NCBI RefSeq assembly: GCF_000016505.1 | Contig: NC_009706.1 | Span: 372,001 to 436,000, forward strand | Direction of reading: 5' to 3' | Source: Clostridium kluyveri DSM 555 | GTDB taxonomy: Bacteria; Bacillota; Clostridia; Clostridiales; Clostridiaceae | Length of the DNA stretch: 64,000 bases | Shown here: positions 17,243 to 25,580 of the stretch, piece after piece | Numbering within the stretch: position 1 is the stretch's first letter | How the letters are laid out: the number at the start of each line of letters is the position of its first letter | The notes under the pieces: generated by a model | What the model saw: only the letters and a program-made list of their open reading frames with translations | What the model was told of the DNA's origin: nothing | Databases searched by the model: none | Program-made: the position numbers and the translations under genes

Positions 17243-17330
17243 TATATCCAATTCACTACATCTAAAACAAAAGAGAGCTTTATATTTAAAATGTATTTAC
17301 ACATATTGTAAAGTGATGTATTATATATTT
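17243..17330 (+). repeat. Promoter module, copy 1
   Basis: Similar to 17454-17537 over about 85 bp (shared AACAAAAGAGAG and TTTATAT blocks). It holds TTTACA (17296-17301), 17 bp and TATTAT (17319-17324). The -35 box is part of a dyad, TTTACA-N5-TGTAAA. A terminator 50 bp downstream would give a transcript of about 80 bases. Confidence 0.5.
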
Positions 17331-17374
17331 ATAAGATTAATTTCTTAAGTTTATTATTCTTTACAATCTAAAAT

Positions 17375-17408
17375 AATAAAAGCCCTGGCAAATACCGGAG
17401 CTTTTATT
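17375..17408 (+). terminator. Terminator of module 1
   Basis: AATAAAAG and CTTTTATT flank CCTGG/CCGG, a strong stem with T-rich 3' side. A near copy stands at 18231-18259. Confidence 0.65.
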
Positions 17409-17453
17409 GATTAAAACATATTGAAACGATATTAAAGAGATAATATTAATTAT

Positions 17454-17540
17454 TATATCCAAATTCATTATATTTGAAACAAAAGAGAGATTTATATTCG
17501 AAATTCATTTACATATACTGTAAAATGGTATATCATATAC
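17454..17540 (+). repeat. Promoter module, copy 2
   Basis: Second copy of the module at 17243. It has TTTACA (17508-17513), 17 bp and TATCAT (17531-17536), with the dyad TTTACA-N5-TGTAAA kept although the 5-base centre differs. The copies are 212 bp apart. Confidence 0.5.
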
Positions 17541-17629
17541 TTATGAGGTCAACATTCCTAAAGTAATTTTTACAACCTAATGTAAGTTTGGTTTATCCAG
17601 ATTCACACTCCAGACAGTAAATTTATTTT

Positions 17630-17660
17630 AAGCCTACCAGAAAAATCTCTGGTAGGCTTT
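17630..17660 (+). terminator. Strong terminator of module 2
   Basis: AAGCCTACCAG pairs perfectly with CTGGTAGGCTT. It lies about 95 bp after the -10 box of copy 2, so a small RNA is possible. Confidence 0.7.
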
Positions 17661-18230
17661 ACTTTTATTATCACATGGAAGCTATGTCGTAGGACCAACA
17701 AAAATATTATTAATACGTTTTGTAAAAATAAAATTGAGATCGTAAAGAAGAGGAATTCATAAATAAATGATTATGAATTTAGATATCTGTAATTATTGCT
17801 TAACATTAGATGAATTTAGTATTAAATGCCTAGTATAAGCTTTCTTATTACAATATATAATAAAATTATTGTCAATGTAAATTTTAGAATTATATATGAG
17901 TTGAATTATTATATGAAGGATAAAAATGGAAAAATTCAATATTATTCTATATTGTTGTTTTGCACTAAAGTGACAGTTAATACGAGTAAAATATTTGTCA
18001 AAGAGAGGCAAATTAATGTAACAGTTTTTGATAAAAGAGCTGATAGGAATAAAATTAGCAGATTAAAATGATTTTTATAGTATGGACGCTGACTAAAGGC
18101 CAGCTAAGAAATTAAGAGGAACAACTATATTTAATAGTGTATTCAAAATTTTTGGGTTGCATATAATATATAGGAAACGATTTTAATTAAAATATAAGGT
18201 ATTCTTTAAATAAAATAGAAATTTTTATAG

Positions 18231-18259
18231 TAAAAGCCCTGGCAACACCAGAGCTTTTA
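18231..18259 (+). terminator. Terminator copy related to 17375-17408
   Basis: TAAAAGC-CTGG and CCAG-GCTTTTA form the stem. The 100 bp after it also resemble the sequence after the earlier copy (AACATATTGA, then TATTATATCCAA), so a block of about 150 bp was duplicated. Confidence 0.6.
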
Positions 18260-18471
18260 TGAATTATGGTAAAAACATATTGAGTGATATAATAAAACAT
18301 TTATAGAAGTAGTATTATTATATCCAATTTATTATGTTTTATATTTATTCAAAAATTGGAGCATTTAAGAGAGCTTGTACCTTGATGATATAAGTCTTTT
18401 ATGTATAAATATGGACGGAATGTAATTATATTATTACAATATAAATAATAAACTATTTAAGGAGAATTTTC

Positions 18472-18861
18472 ATAAAGAAAGTAGTGGGTATTATTAGTAT
18501 TGTATTATTTATAGTTGTAACTTTTCAAAGCTGTGCTGCTGGAATAGGAAATGCATTAAGCAGCAATAAGGAAATTAGTGAATCAGCAGGATTATTTTTA
18601 GCATTTTGTATGCTTATAGCTGGGATTATATCTATTATATTCAAGTCAAATAAAGGTATGACTATTACAGCAATAGTTATTTATGTAATAGCTTTTATAA
18701 TTGGAATTGCTAATGTAGGAACTATATATAAAGATTTGATAGTATGGTCTATACTTAATTTAATATTCGCAGCATTACTGCCATTCCATATGTTTGAATA
18801 TATGGAATGGTATGGAAGCGATAAACAAAATAATGTAGAAAATAATGATACAAAAGAATAA
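18472..18861 (+). CDS. Small integral membrane protein with apparent ATA start
   Basis: About 129 residues if read from ATA 18472 (IKKVVGIISIVLFIVVTFQS); GTG 18484 is the first standard start. AAGGAG (18459-18464) lies 7 bases before the ATA and 19 before the GTG, so the original start was probably ATG at 18472, now changed to ATA. Four hydrophobic segments are seen: 5-24, about 40-57, 65-82 and 88-110. The sequence FQSCAAG near residue 20 resembles a lipobox or a conserved Cys at the first membrane turn. The family (small multi-pass proteins of clostridia and bacilli) has no assigned function. Confidence 0.6.
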   Translation: MKKVVGIISIVLFIVVTFQSCAAGIGNALSSNKEISESAGLFLAFCMLIAGIISIIFKSNKGMTITAIVIYVIAFIIGIANVGTIYKDLIVWSILNLIFAALLPFHMFEYMEWYGSDKQNNVENNDTKE

Positions 18862-18880
18862 GTAACATAACAATATAGAA

Positions 18881-18910
18881 CCCCCTAGCTTTATTTTAGC
18901 TAGGGGATTT
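18881..18910 (+). terminator. Terminator after the small membrane protein
   Basis: CCCCTAGCT and AGCTAGGGG form a 9-bp perfect stem with a T-rich tail, 20 bases past the stop codon. Confidence 0.8.
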
Positions 18911-18996
18911 GAATTTTATATTTTTCACTCCTGCATATCATTTCAAAATTTATTGATTGTAAAATCCATATTTGCAAACGTAAAATATGAATTTTA

Positions 18997-19128
18997 ATAG
19001 AATTTGTTAGCATTTAATAAGAAATAGAAAATATATATTCACCATAAAACCCTTGATTTTAAGTATATTATAGCATATAATTATGTAGAAAATTATATAC
19101 AAGACAGTTCGTGACCATCCTGTCTATA
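18997..19128 (+). repeat. Right 132-bp direct repeat: promoter and 5' preQ1 aptamer (attR candidate)
   Basis: Matches 12790-12921 with seven substitutions and no gaps. Two blocks of 35 bp are identical. Here the repeat runs directly into the complete riboswitch and the queuosine operon, so this is the functional end. It and the left copy bound 6.2 kb containing phage genes. Confidence 0.75.
19053..19081 (+). promoter_or_regulatory. Sigma-A promoter of the queuosine operon
   Basis: TTGATT (19053-19058), 17 bp and TATAAT (19076-19081). Transcription would begin about 15 bases before the preQ1 aptamer. Confidence 0.75.
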
Positions 19129-19139
19129 AACAAAACTAG
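19103..19139 (+). promoter_or_regulatory. preQ1-I riboswitch aptamer
   Basis: GACAG (19103-19107), the loop TTCGTGACCATC, CTGTC (19120-19124) and an A-rich tail TATAAACAAAACTAGG reproduce the small preQ1-I fold: a 5-bp stem, a UUC-starting loop and a tail that folds back. The tail resembles known members with AACAAAACAAGG. Four genes follow, including queC and queT, the usual targets. A terminator 40 bases downstream is the likely expression platform, so preQ1 should switch the operon off. Confidence 0.8.
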
Positions 19140-19176
19140 GGGAATCTGTACAATTTGTATAGTTTATTTTGTGATT

Positions 19177-19206
19177 AAAAGGTAGGGGGTGTCTCTGCCT
19201 TTTTTA
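19177..19206 (+). terminator. Riboswitch-controlled terminator
   Basis: AAAAGGTAG pairs with CTGCCTTTT (one G-T pair) and runs into six T residues, 30 bases before the first gene. Confidence 0.75.
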
Positions 19207-19237
19207 TGTTATTAAAATTGAAGACAAGGTGAGATAA

Positions 19238-20254
19238 ATGAAAAATAAAACTATAGGAATAACTACTACTATTCCTTATGAAGTTTTGATGGCTGCAGGA
19301 TATAATGTGGTTGACTTAAATAATATTTTTATTACTTCAAAAGATTACAAAAAATTCATTGACATGGCGGAAAGACAAGGCTTTCCAAAGAGCTGTTGTG
19401 CATGGCAAAAAGGAATTTTTGGAGTATGTATGGACAAGAACGTCAGTGAAATTGTAGGTGTTACTGAAGGGGATTGTTCTAATACAAAAGCTTTAGAAGC
19501 CATACTGGATATGAAAGGCATAAAAATACATTCATTTGCATTTCCGCAAAGTCATGATATTTGTGATATTAAAACATCTATTGACAAATTTATGAATATT
19601 TTTAATGTTTCCTATAGTGAAGTTGAAAAAGTCAGACAGAAAGTGAATAAAATAAGATACCTTATCAAGTGTTTGGATGAATTGACTTATACAGAAAATA
19701 AGGTTTCAGGTTTTGAAAATCATCTTTATCAGGTAAGTGCTAGTGATTTTAACAGTGATATCTATAAATTTGAAAAGGATATGAAAAATAAATTGGAAGA
19801 GATAAAAAAAAGAAAACCCTTTACCCAGAAATTGAGACTTGGTTTTATAGGGGTACCCCCTATGCCCTGTGATATATATGATTATGTTGAAAAATTTAAT
19901 GCTCGTTTTGTTTATAATGAGGTTCAGAGAGAATTTGCATTTTCAAGGGCTATGGAAGCGAAGAATATTTATGAACAATATTATGATTACACATATCCCT
20001 ATGATATAAAATTTAGACTCAGTGAAATAAAAAAGCAAATTAAAGAGAGAAAAATAGATGCTTTGATCCATTATACCCAGGCATTTTGTCATAGACAAAT
20101 TGAGGATATAGTTATAAAAAATGAAATTAATATACCTATATTAACTATAGAAGGGGACAAACTTAATTTTTTAGATGCCAGAACCAAAATAAGATTAGAG
20201 GCATTTTTGGATATGCTTCAGGATTTAATTATTATGAATGGAAAAGAGGAATAA
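19238..20254 (+). CDS. 2-hydroxyacyl-CoA dehydratase-like (double-cubane-type) protein
   Basis: 338 residues of the HgdB/BcrB/YjiM-like family (PF06050). Cysteines that could hold an Fe-S cluster are C53/C54 (FPKSCCAWQKG), C64, C80 (TEGDCSNTKA), C211 (GVPPMPCDIYDY) and C284 (QAFCHRQIED). Members use very low-potential electrons, delivered by an ATP-driven activase, to reduce difficult substrates; the gene for such an activase follows after 5 bases. No CoA-linked enzyme or amino-acid fermentation gene is nearby. Its place as first gene behind a preQ1 riboswitch, ahead of queC and queT, suggests work on a queuosine precursor or on salvage, which is an inference. RBS is moderate (AAGGTGAG). Confidence 0.8.
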   Translation: MKNKTIGITTTIPYEVLMAAGYNVVDLNNIFITSKDYKKFIDMAERQGFPKSCCAWQKGIFGVCMDKNVSEIVGVTEGDCSNTKALEAILDMKGIKIHSFAFPQSHDICDIKTSIDKFMNIFNVSYSEVEKVRQKVNKIRYLIKCLDELTYTENKVSGFENHLYQVSASDFNSDIYKFEKDMKNKLEEIKKRKPFTQKLRLGFIGVPPMPCDIYDYVEKFNARFVYNEVQREFAFSRAMEAKNIYEQYYDYTYPYDIKFRLSEIKKQIKERKIDALIHYTQAFCHRQIEDIVIKNEINIPILTIEGDKLNFLDARTKIRLEAFLDMLQDLIIMNGKEE

Positions 20255-20259
20255 AAGCT

Positions 20260-21024
20260 TTGAGAAGATTAGGTATGGATTTAGGCAGCAGAGAAGTAAA
20301 AATAGTGATAATGGAAAATGAACATATTGTATTTAGAAATAAAATAAGTACTATGATTTTTTATAGGGATTTTTGCAGTTATGATGGTAAGATGATAGTC
20401 AATCTTGAAAAGTTAAATATTAAACATGTTGATTCTGCAGTTTCAACAGGTTACGGGAGGAATAACACAGATTTAAAATTATTTAAATCAATAAATGAGA
20501 TAAAAGCCCATGTTTACGGAGCAATTTTTCAAACAAAATTAAAAAAATTTATACTTCTAGATATAGGAGGACAGGATGTTAAGGTGGTAAAAGTGGAGAA
20601 GGGATTGATAACAGACTTGGAACTTAATGAAAAATGTGCAGCATCAAGTGGAAGATATCTTGAAAATATGGCCAATATGCTGGAAATTTCTTTAGGGGAT
20701 TTATGTGAATTTTATAAAGATCCTATAGAATTAAATTCTACCTGTGCAGTTTTTTCTGAATCAGAATTAATTGGAAAAGTAGCAGAGGGAATTGCAATTG
20801 AAAGACTTTGTGCAGGGGTTAACTATTCACTTTACAAAAGAATTAAGCCTTTTTTAAATAGATTCAAGGGACAAAGTCTTGTATTGGCCGGTGGAGTAGC
20901 TAAAAATCAAGCTATGTACAACTATTTGAAAAATGATTATGAAAAAATAATAGTTTTAAAAGAACCTCAATTTAATGGGGCTATAGGTTGTTGTTATTAT
21001 GCTGAAAGGATGGATTTAAAATGA
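20260..21024 (+). CDS. BadF/HgdC-type ATP-dependent activase (ASKHA family)
   Basis: 254 residues. ASKHA nucleotide-binding motifs: [12 protein letters not shown] at the N-terminus, [12 protein letters not shown] near 100 and [10 protein letters not shown] near the C-terminus. The cysteines that bridge the [4Fe-4S] cluster across the homodimer are C126 ([13 protein letters not shown]) and C162 ([11 protein letters not shown]). Such proteins hydrolyse ATP to push an electron into the partner dehydratase. The start is TTG 20260, 10 bases after AGAGGA; ATG 20275 would cut the first strand. The stop overlaps the queC start by 4 bases, so it is translationally coupled to queuosine genes. Confidence 0.85.
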
Positions 21025-21701
21025 AAAAAGCAGTGGTTTTACTGTCTGGCGGACTTGACTCTACTACAGTTTTATATTTGGCTAAAAGTCAGGGGTATGA
21101 AGTTTATGCCATGAGTTTTGATTATGGCCAGAGGCATAAGAAAGAAATTCAATGTGCCAGAGATGTTGCCAGTGGCACAGGTGCAGCAGATTTTGTCCTG
21201 GTTACTACAAATATGAATGCTTGGGGAGGCTCTGCACTTACAGATAACTCTATAAAGGTACCTGAATTTAATGAAGAAAGTGAGAAAATACCTGTTACCT
21301 ATGTACCCGCAAGGAATATGATATTTTTATCTTATGCAGCTTCTTATGCAGAGACAATAGGAGCCTATGATATTTTTATAGGAGTAAGTGAGGTGGATTA
21401 TTCAGGATATGTAGATTGTAGACATGAATTTATTGATTCCATGGAAAAAACAATAAATTTAGGAACTGTGTGTGCTGTAGAGCATAAAAAATATATAAAA
21501 ATACATGCTCCATTTCTGTATAAAACAAAATCAGAGGAGATTAAAATAGGTATGGATTTGGGAGTGAAATATGAAAAAACATGGACATGCTACAATGGAG
21601 AAGAATTTGCCTGTGGTATTTGTGATAGTTGTAGGTTAAGATTAGAAGCTTTTAAAGAGGCTGGCTATAAAGACCCAATAAAATATAAAGGAGAGAAGTA
21701 A
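21021..21701 (+). CDS. queC: 7-cyano-7-deazaguanine synthase QueC
   Basis: 226 residues. The PP-loop SGGLDST lies at residues 9-15, and a zinc site is formed by CysX8-CX2CX2C late in the chain ([15 protein letters not shown]). [10 protein letters not shown] and [14 protein letters not shown] are family signatures. QueC turns 7-carboxy-7-deazaguanine into preQ0 with ATP and ammonia, a step before preQ1. The other pathway genes (queD, queE, queF) are not in this window. The overlap with the activase and the direct junction with queT show one operon under the preQ1 riboswitch. Confidence 0.95.
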
Positions 21702-22205
21702 ATGCAATATGAAAAGAAAGATATTTTCAGAAATAAAAAATCTCTGTCAAAAATAAATAAAATTGCTATCTCTGGCGTTGTTATAGCAATATATGTAGTG
21801 GTTATGTATTTTACTCAAAGCTTTGCTTTTATGCAATTTCAGATAAGAATAGCTACAGCGTTATATGGTCTGTCTGCTATTTTTCCATTTCTTATTTTGC
21901 CTATGGGATTGAGTAATCTTATCAGTAATACTTTAATGGGAGGCCTTGGACTTCCTGATATGATGGGAGGGGCAATTGTAGGCATAATAACTTCACTTTT
22001 AGTGTATTTAATAAGCAAGTATAAATTTAATGATTGGCTTATTACCTTACCTATTATTATTATACCGGGATTTGGAGTACCTATATGGCTATCATATCTT
22101 CTTCATATAAAATATATGGTTTTAGTATGTAGTCTTTTGGTAGGTCAGATAATTCCTGCTATTTTAGCTGTATTTTTAGTTAAACAATTGAGAAAATTTT
22201 ATTGA
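21702..22205 (+). CDS. queT: QueT-type queuosine-precursor transporter component
   Basis: 167 residues with about five hydrophobic segments. The family motifs are FAFMQFQIRIATALYGLSA and GLSNLISNTLMGGLGLPDM. QueT proteins are substrate-binding membrane subunits of ECF-type transporters, found behind preQ1 riboswitches, that import preQ1, preQ0 or queuine. The gene begins right after the queC stop, with GGAGAG as ribosome site. No ECF ATPase or EcfT gene is adjacent, as usual for group II ECF systems, which share an energising module. It closes the operon. Confidence 0.85.
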   Translation: MQYEKKDIFRNKKSLSKINKIAISGVVIAIYVVVMYFTQSFAFMQFQIRIATALYGLSAIFPFLILPMGLSNLISNTLMGGLGLPDMMGGAIVGIITSLLVYLISKYKFNDWLITLPIIIIPGFGVPIWLSYLLHIKYMVLVCSLLVGQIIPAILAVFLVKQLRKFY

Positions 22206-22212
22206 TTTTATA

Positions 22213-22241
22213 TTGACATTTTTTAATAAAAAGAATATACT
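22213..22241 (+). promoter_or_regulatory. Sigma-A promoter of the ilvA leader
   Basis: TTGACA (22213-22218), exactly 17 bp, TATACT (22236-22241). Confidence 0.8.
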
Positions 22242-22279
22242 TTTTTACAAGTTAAATTATTAATAAAATAAAACTAAGA

Positions 22280-22590
22280 TGGAGAGAAAAATATTTGACC
22301 TATTAACTTCAGAGAGCCAACAGATGGTGAAAGTTGGTGTTAATATAAATATATAATAATCACTCCGGAGTTTCCAAGTAGAAAGACTTTTGTCTAGTAA
22401 ACGAGGACGTCTACCAGCGGTATTTGGTTAGGGTTATAGTGGATATTTGTATCTAGTTATTTGAAGCTGACCTGAAAAATGAGTGGCAGTTAGGTATCTA
22501 ACTGCAAATAAGGTGGTATCACGGAATGTTAATCTTTCGTCCTTATAAGCATATGTAAAGTGTTTATGAGTATGAAAGATTTTTTTATTT
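22280..22590 (+). promoter_or_regulatory. T-box riboswitch, probably Ile-specific
   Basis: The T-box sequence AAGGTGGTATCACGG is at 22510-22524. Stem I contains CAGAGAGCC, and the likely specifier ATC lies ahead of ACTCCGGAG, at about 22352. The terminator AATCTTTC/GAAAGATT plus T7 covers 22531-22586 and competes with the T-box antiterminator. Uncharged tRNA-Ile should allow read-through, which fits the downstream threonine dehydratase, first step to isoleucine. Confidence 0.9.
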
Positions 22591-22640
22591 ATAGAAATAT
22601 AATCTTTTAATATGAATAATTAGAGAGGAGATTTAAAATT

Positions 22641-23879
22641 ATGAAAGAAATGTTAACTTTAGAAACAGAAGAAGCACATTTAACTTTAGAAGATGTATTG
22701 GAAGCCAGAAAAAGAATAAAGGACATATGTATAGATACGGAATTAATATATAGCTCGGAATATAGTTTGGAAAGTGGAAATGAGGTATATATAAAACCAG
22801 AAAATTTACAGATAACCGGGGCATTTAAATTAAGGGGTGCTTTAAATAAAATTTCTAAATTAAGTGAGGATAATAAAAAGAAGGGACTGATTGCTTCTTC
22901 AGCAGGAAATCATGCCCAGGGAGTTGCCTATGCTGCAAACAAACTTGGAATTAAAGCTACAATTGTCATGCCAGAGACTACACCGCTTATCAAAGTGCAG
23001 GCCACTAAAAATTATGGAGCGGAAGTAGTACTTAAAGGAAAAGTTTATGATGAGGCCTATGAAGAAGCTAAGAGACTTGAGAAAGAAAAAGGATATACTT
23101 TTATACATCCTTTTGATGATTTGGATGTAATGGCAGGGCAAGGAACAATAGCTCTTGAGATTATAGAAAAATTAAAGGATGTGGATGCTATAGTAGTACC
23201 AATAGGCGGCGGAGGGCTTATAAGTGGTATATCAGTGGCCGCGAAGTCCATTAATCCCAATATAAAAATAATAGGAGTTCAGGCTGATGGGGCTAATCCT
23301 ATGAAGTATTCTTTTGATACAGGAAAGTTAACCAGTGCAGAGGATATTGATACTATTGCAGATGGAGCGGCAGTAAAGAATCCAGGTAAGTTAACTTTTC
23401 AGGTAGTAAAAAAATATGTAGATGAAATTGTCACGGTAAGTGATCAACAGCTTATGGAGGATGTATATATTCTTTTGGAAAAGCACAAACTTGTAGCAGA
23501 GGCCACAGGGGCTATGTCACTGGCGGCATTAAGCAAATTGAAATTTAAAAATAAGAAAGTGGTATGTTTAATAAGTGGTGGAAATATAGATGTGGTAACA
23601 ATGTCTGCACTCTTAAACCATGGACTTGTTTCAAGAGGAAGAATATTCTGTTTTTCAGTTAAACTTAAGGATACTCCAGGGCAGCTTTTACAGATATCAA
23701 AAATTCTGGCGGAAAAATCTGCAAATATAATAAAATTGGATCATAATCAGTTTAAAGCTATTGATAGATTAAAACATGTGGCTTTAGAAGTAACAGTTGA
23801 AACAAATGGTCATGACCATATAGAAGAGATAATTAAATCTTTAAATGAGCACGGATATAATATTGATAAGGTATATTAG
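22641..23879 (+). CDS. ilvA: Threonine ammonia-lyase (threonine dehydratase)
   Basis: 412 residues. The PLP-binding Lys is in ITGAFKLRGALNK, the substrate loop in SSAGNHAQGVAYAA, the glycine-rich phosphate loop in PIGGGGLISG and a late Ser/Gly loop in CLISGGNID. The C-terminal 80 residues (FSVKLKDTPGQLLQISKILA) form an ACT-like domain that usually mediates feedback by branched amino acids. The enzyme turns threonine into 2-oxobutanoate and ammonia. Its length is that of the shorter, single-ACT (TdcB/IlvA-type) enzymes. The Ile T-box upstream favours a biosynthetic role, so ilvA is used. Confidence 0.9.
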   Translation: MKEMLTLETEEAHLTLEDVLEARKRIKDICIDTELIYSSEYSLESGNEVYIKPENLQITGAFKLRGALNKISKLSEDNKKKGLIASSAGNHAQGVAYAANKLGIKATIVMPETTPLIKVQATKNYGAEVVLKGKVYDEAYEEAKRLEKEKGYTFIHPFDDLDVMAGQGTIALEIIEKLKDVDAIVVPIGGGGLISGISVAAKSINPNIKIIGVQADGANPMKYSFDTGKLTSAEDIDTIADGAAVKNPGKLTFQVVKKYVDEIVTVSDQQLMEDVYILLEKHKLVAEATGAMSLAALSKLKFKNKKVVCLISGGNIDVVTMSALLNHGLVSRGRIFCFSVKLKDTPGQLLQISKILAEKSANIIKLDHNQFKAIDRLKHVALEVTVETNGHDHIEEIIKSLNEHGYNIDKVY

Positions 23880-23890
23880 TTGATTTGAAG

Positions 23891-23956
23891 ACAGCAGATT
23901 AATACCCCCTACGCTTATTTAGAGTAAGTTTGGGGGCAAAATGCTGTTGTTTTTTA
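23891..23956 (+). terminator. Long terminator hairpin after ilvA
   Basis: ACAGCA/TGCTGT encloses CCCCC/GGGGG and CTTA/TAAG pairs, followed by TGTTTTTT. Confidence 0.8.
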
Positions 23957-24060
23957 GTAATTTATTTAAGCTCTATAATTTGATATATATTTGACAATAA
24001 TAATAAATAGGAGTAATATAAAAATGGCAAATGCCAATATAGATGCAAGGAGATGATTTT

Positions 24061-24912
24061 ATGTCAGATTGTAGTTCATGTCCATCGAATGATGGATGCA
24101 GTAAGGATAATGAAAGTTGTGATGTTGATATTGATTTTAATCCCTATAATAAGGTAAAAAGGATTATTGGTATTATGAGTGGTAAGGGAGGTGTTGGAAA
24201 ATCATCAATTTCTGTACTTGTAGCTAGACAGCTAAAGAAAATGGGGTATAGTGTAGGAATTTTAGATGCGGATATAACAGGCCCAAGTATTCCTAATTTA
24301 ATGGGCCTAAAAGGTAAAAGAGCTGAAACCACAGAGGAATTTATAGTACCTGTAGATACAAAAGATGCAATAAAAGCTATATCATTAAATCTGCTTTTAG
24401 AAGATGAGAGCCAGCCGGTTATATGGAGAGGACCTGTAATAGGTGGTGCAGTTAAGCAATTATGGACAGATGTAATATGGGGGGAGCTGGATTATTTAAT
24501 AATTGATATGCCTCCTGGAACAGGAGATGTTGCTCTTACTGTAATGCAATCCATGCCTATAGATGGCATAGTTATGATATCTGTGCCACAGGATTTGGTA
24601 TCAATGATAGTTTCAAAAGCTGTAAATATGGCAAAAACCATGAATATCAACATACTCGGAGTTATTGAAAACATGAGTTATATAACCTGTCCAGATTGTG
24701 GGAAACAGATAAAACTTTTTAATGGTGAAAGCACAGATAAATTTTTGAAGGATATGGATTTGAAACTTTTGGGAGAACTTCCTATGTTAAGTGGCATAAG
24801 CAGTTTGTCGGAACAGGGAGATGAAAGTATAAGTGAAAATCTTCAAAAGATTTTTAAGCCTATTGTTGAAAATATAATCAATAGTTTAAAGGACATACCT
24901 CCAAAGGAATAA
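24061..24912 (+). CDS. Mrp/NBP35-family Fe-S cluster carrier ATPase
   Basis: 283 residues from ATG 24061 (AAGGAGATGA upstream; ATG 24043 overlaps that site). The N-terminus has four Cys (C4, C7, C13, C20) as in Nbp35-type proteins. Next come the deviant Walker A GKGGVGKSS, the switch DADITGPSIPNL and Walker B DYLIIDMPPGTGD. A CPDCGK pair near residue 215 is the CxxC that bridges a [4Fe-4S] cluster across the dimer. These proteins assemble or deliver Fe-S clusters in the cytosol. It stands alone, and a terminator follows 100 bases downstream. Confidence 0.9.
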   Translation: MSDCSSCPSNDGCSKDNESCDVDIDFNPYNKVKRIIGIMSGKGGVGKSSISVLVARQLKKMGYSVGILDADITGPSIPNLMGLKGKRAETTEEFIVPVDTKDAIKAISLNLLLEDESQPVIWRGPVIGGAVKQLWTDVIWGELDYLIIDMPPGTGDVALTVMQSMPIDGIVMISVPQDLVSMIVSKAVNMAKTMNINILGVIENMSYITCPDCGKQIKLFNGESTDKFLKDMDLKLLGELPMLSGISSLSEQGDESISENLQKIFKPIVENIINSLKDIPPKE

Positions 24913-25016
24913 TCTATGAAAATATACTCCAAAGAAGATATTATAAGGGTAAATGTATATGATTACATAATGACTTAAGAAAAGTTACAATGTTTAATTT
25001 TAAAATATGATTTATG

Positions 25017-25045
25017 AGCGGGACAGGTTACTGATCCTGCTTTTT
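25017..25045 (+). terminator. Terminator after the Mrp gene
   Basis: AGCGGGA and TCCTGCT (one G-T pair) with an 11-base loop and T5 tail. The rest of 24913-25229 is AT-rich and shows no gene. Confidence 0.65.
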
Positions 25046-25229
25046 AGTTACAGAAAATCAGAAGGATTCTTATTATATTGGTTATTATGCTCTGTATTAA
25101 TTGATATTATATTATAATATATGCCTTATAATTGATAAATTATTATTTTGTATATTGAATATTGAAAGGTAGTATGATATATTACTATAAACAAACATTA
25201 TCAAATATATTAGTAGGGGGATATTCATT

Positions 25230-25538
25230 ATGGTTAATCCTAAATATCATATTTTTGTCTGTACAAGTTCTAGAGTTAATGGAAAACAACAAGGCTTTTG
25301 TTTTTCTAAAGAATCTGTAGATATAGTCAGTGAATTTATGGAGGAAGTAGAGAGCAGGGATTTAAGTGGAGAAGTCATGGTTACAAATACGGGATGTTTC
25401 GGTATATGTAATAGAGGACCAATAGTGGTGGTCTATCCAGAAGGTATATGGTATGGAGGAGTCACTGCAGAAGATGTAGAAGAGATAATGGACAAACATA
25501 TTGAAGAGGGAGAAGTAGTAAAAAGACTTCAAATATAA
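25230..25538 (+). CDS. Thioredoxin-like [2Fe-2S] ferredoxin
   Basis: 102 residues. Cysteines at 11 (FVCTSSR), 24 (GFCFSK), 56 and 60 (TGCFGIC) match the thioredoxin-fold [2Fe-2S] ferredoxin known from Clostridium pasteurianum and the NuoE-type domains. The family carries one-electron equivalents in the cytosol; its partners are uncertain, though nitrogenase and hydrogenase links have been proposed. It has its own ribosome site (GGGGG) and terminator, and no obvious partner gene adjoins. Confidence 0.9.
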   Translation: MVNPKYHIFVCTSSRVNGKQQGFCFSKESVDIVSEFMEEVESRDLSGEVMVTNTGCFGICNRGPIVVVYPEGIWYGGVTAEDVEEIMDKHIEEGEVVKRLQI

Positions 25539-25547
25539 AATAATACA

Positions 25548-25580
25548 AGATAGCTGTACATATATCACGGCTATCTCATT
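25548..25580 (+). terminator. Terminator after the ferredoxin gene
   Basis: AGATAGC and GCTATCT form the stem, followed by a T-rich stretch. Confidence 0.7.

Larger units (their letters stand above)
17063..18471. other. 1.4-kb mostly non-coding part of the element
   Basis: Contains two copies of a promoter-like module and three terminators, listed separately. An 81-codon open frame at 17826-18071 (plus), with a tail such as KIFVKERQINVTVFDKRADR, has no ribosome binding site and overlaps an opposite open frame; it could be a gene fragment but I cannot support it. The rest shows no gene. Confidence 0.5.

Noticed and set aside
17826-18071. 81-codon open frame inside the element
   Set aside because: No ribosome site and an overlapping opposite open frame; the tail looks slightly protein-like, but no family or start can be supported.
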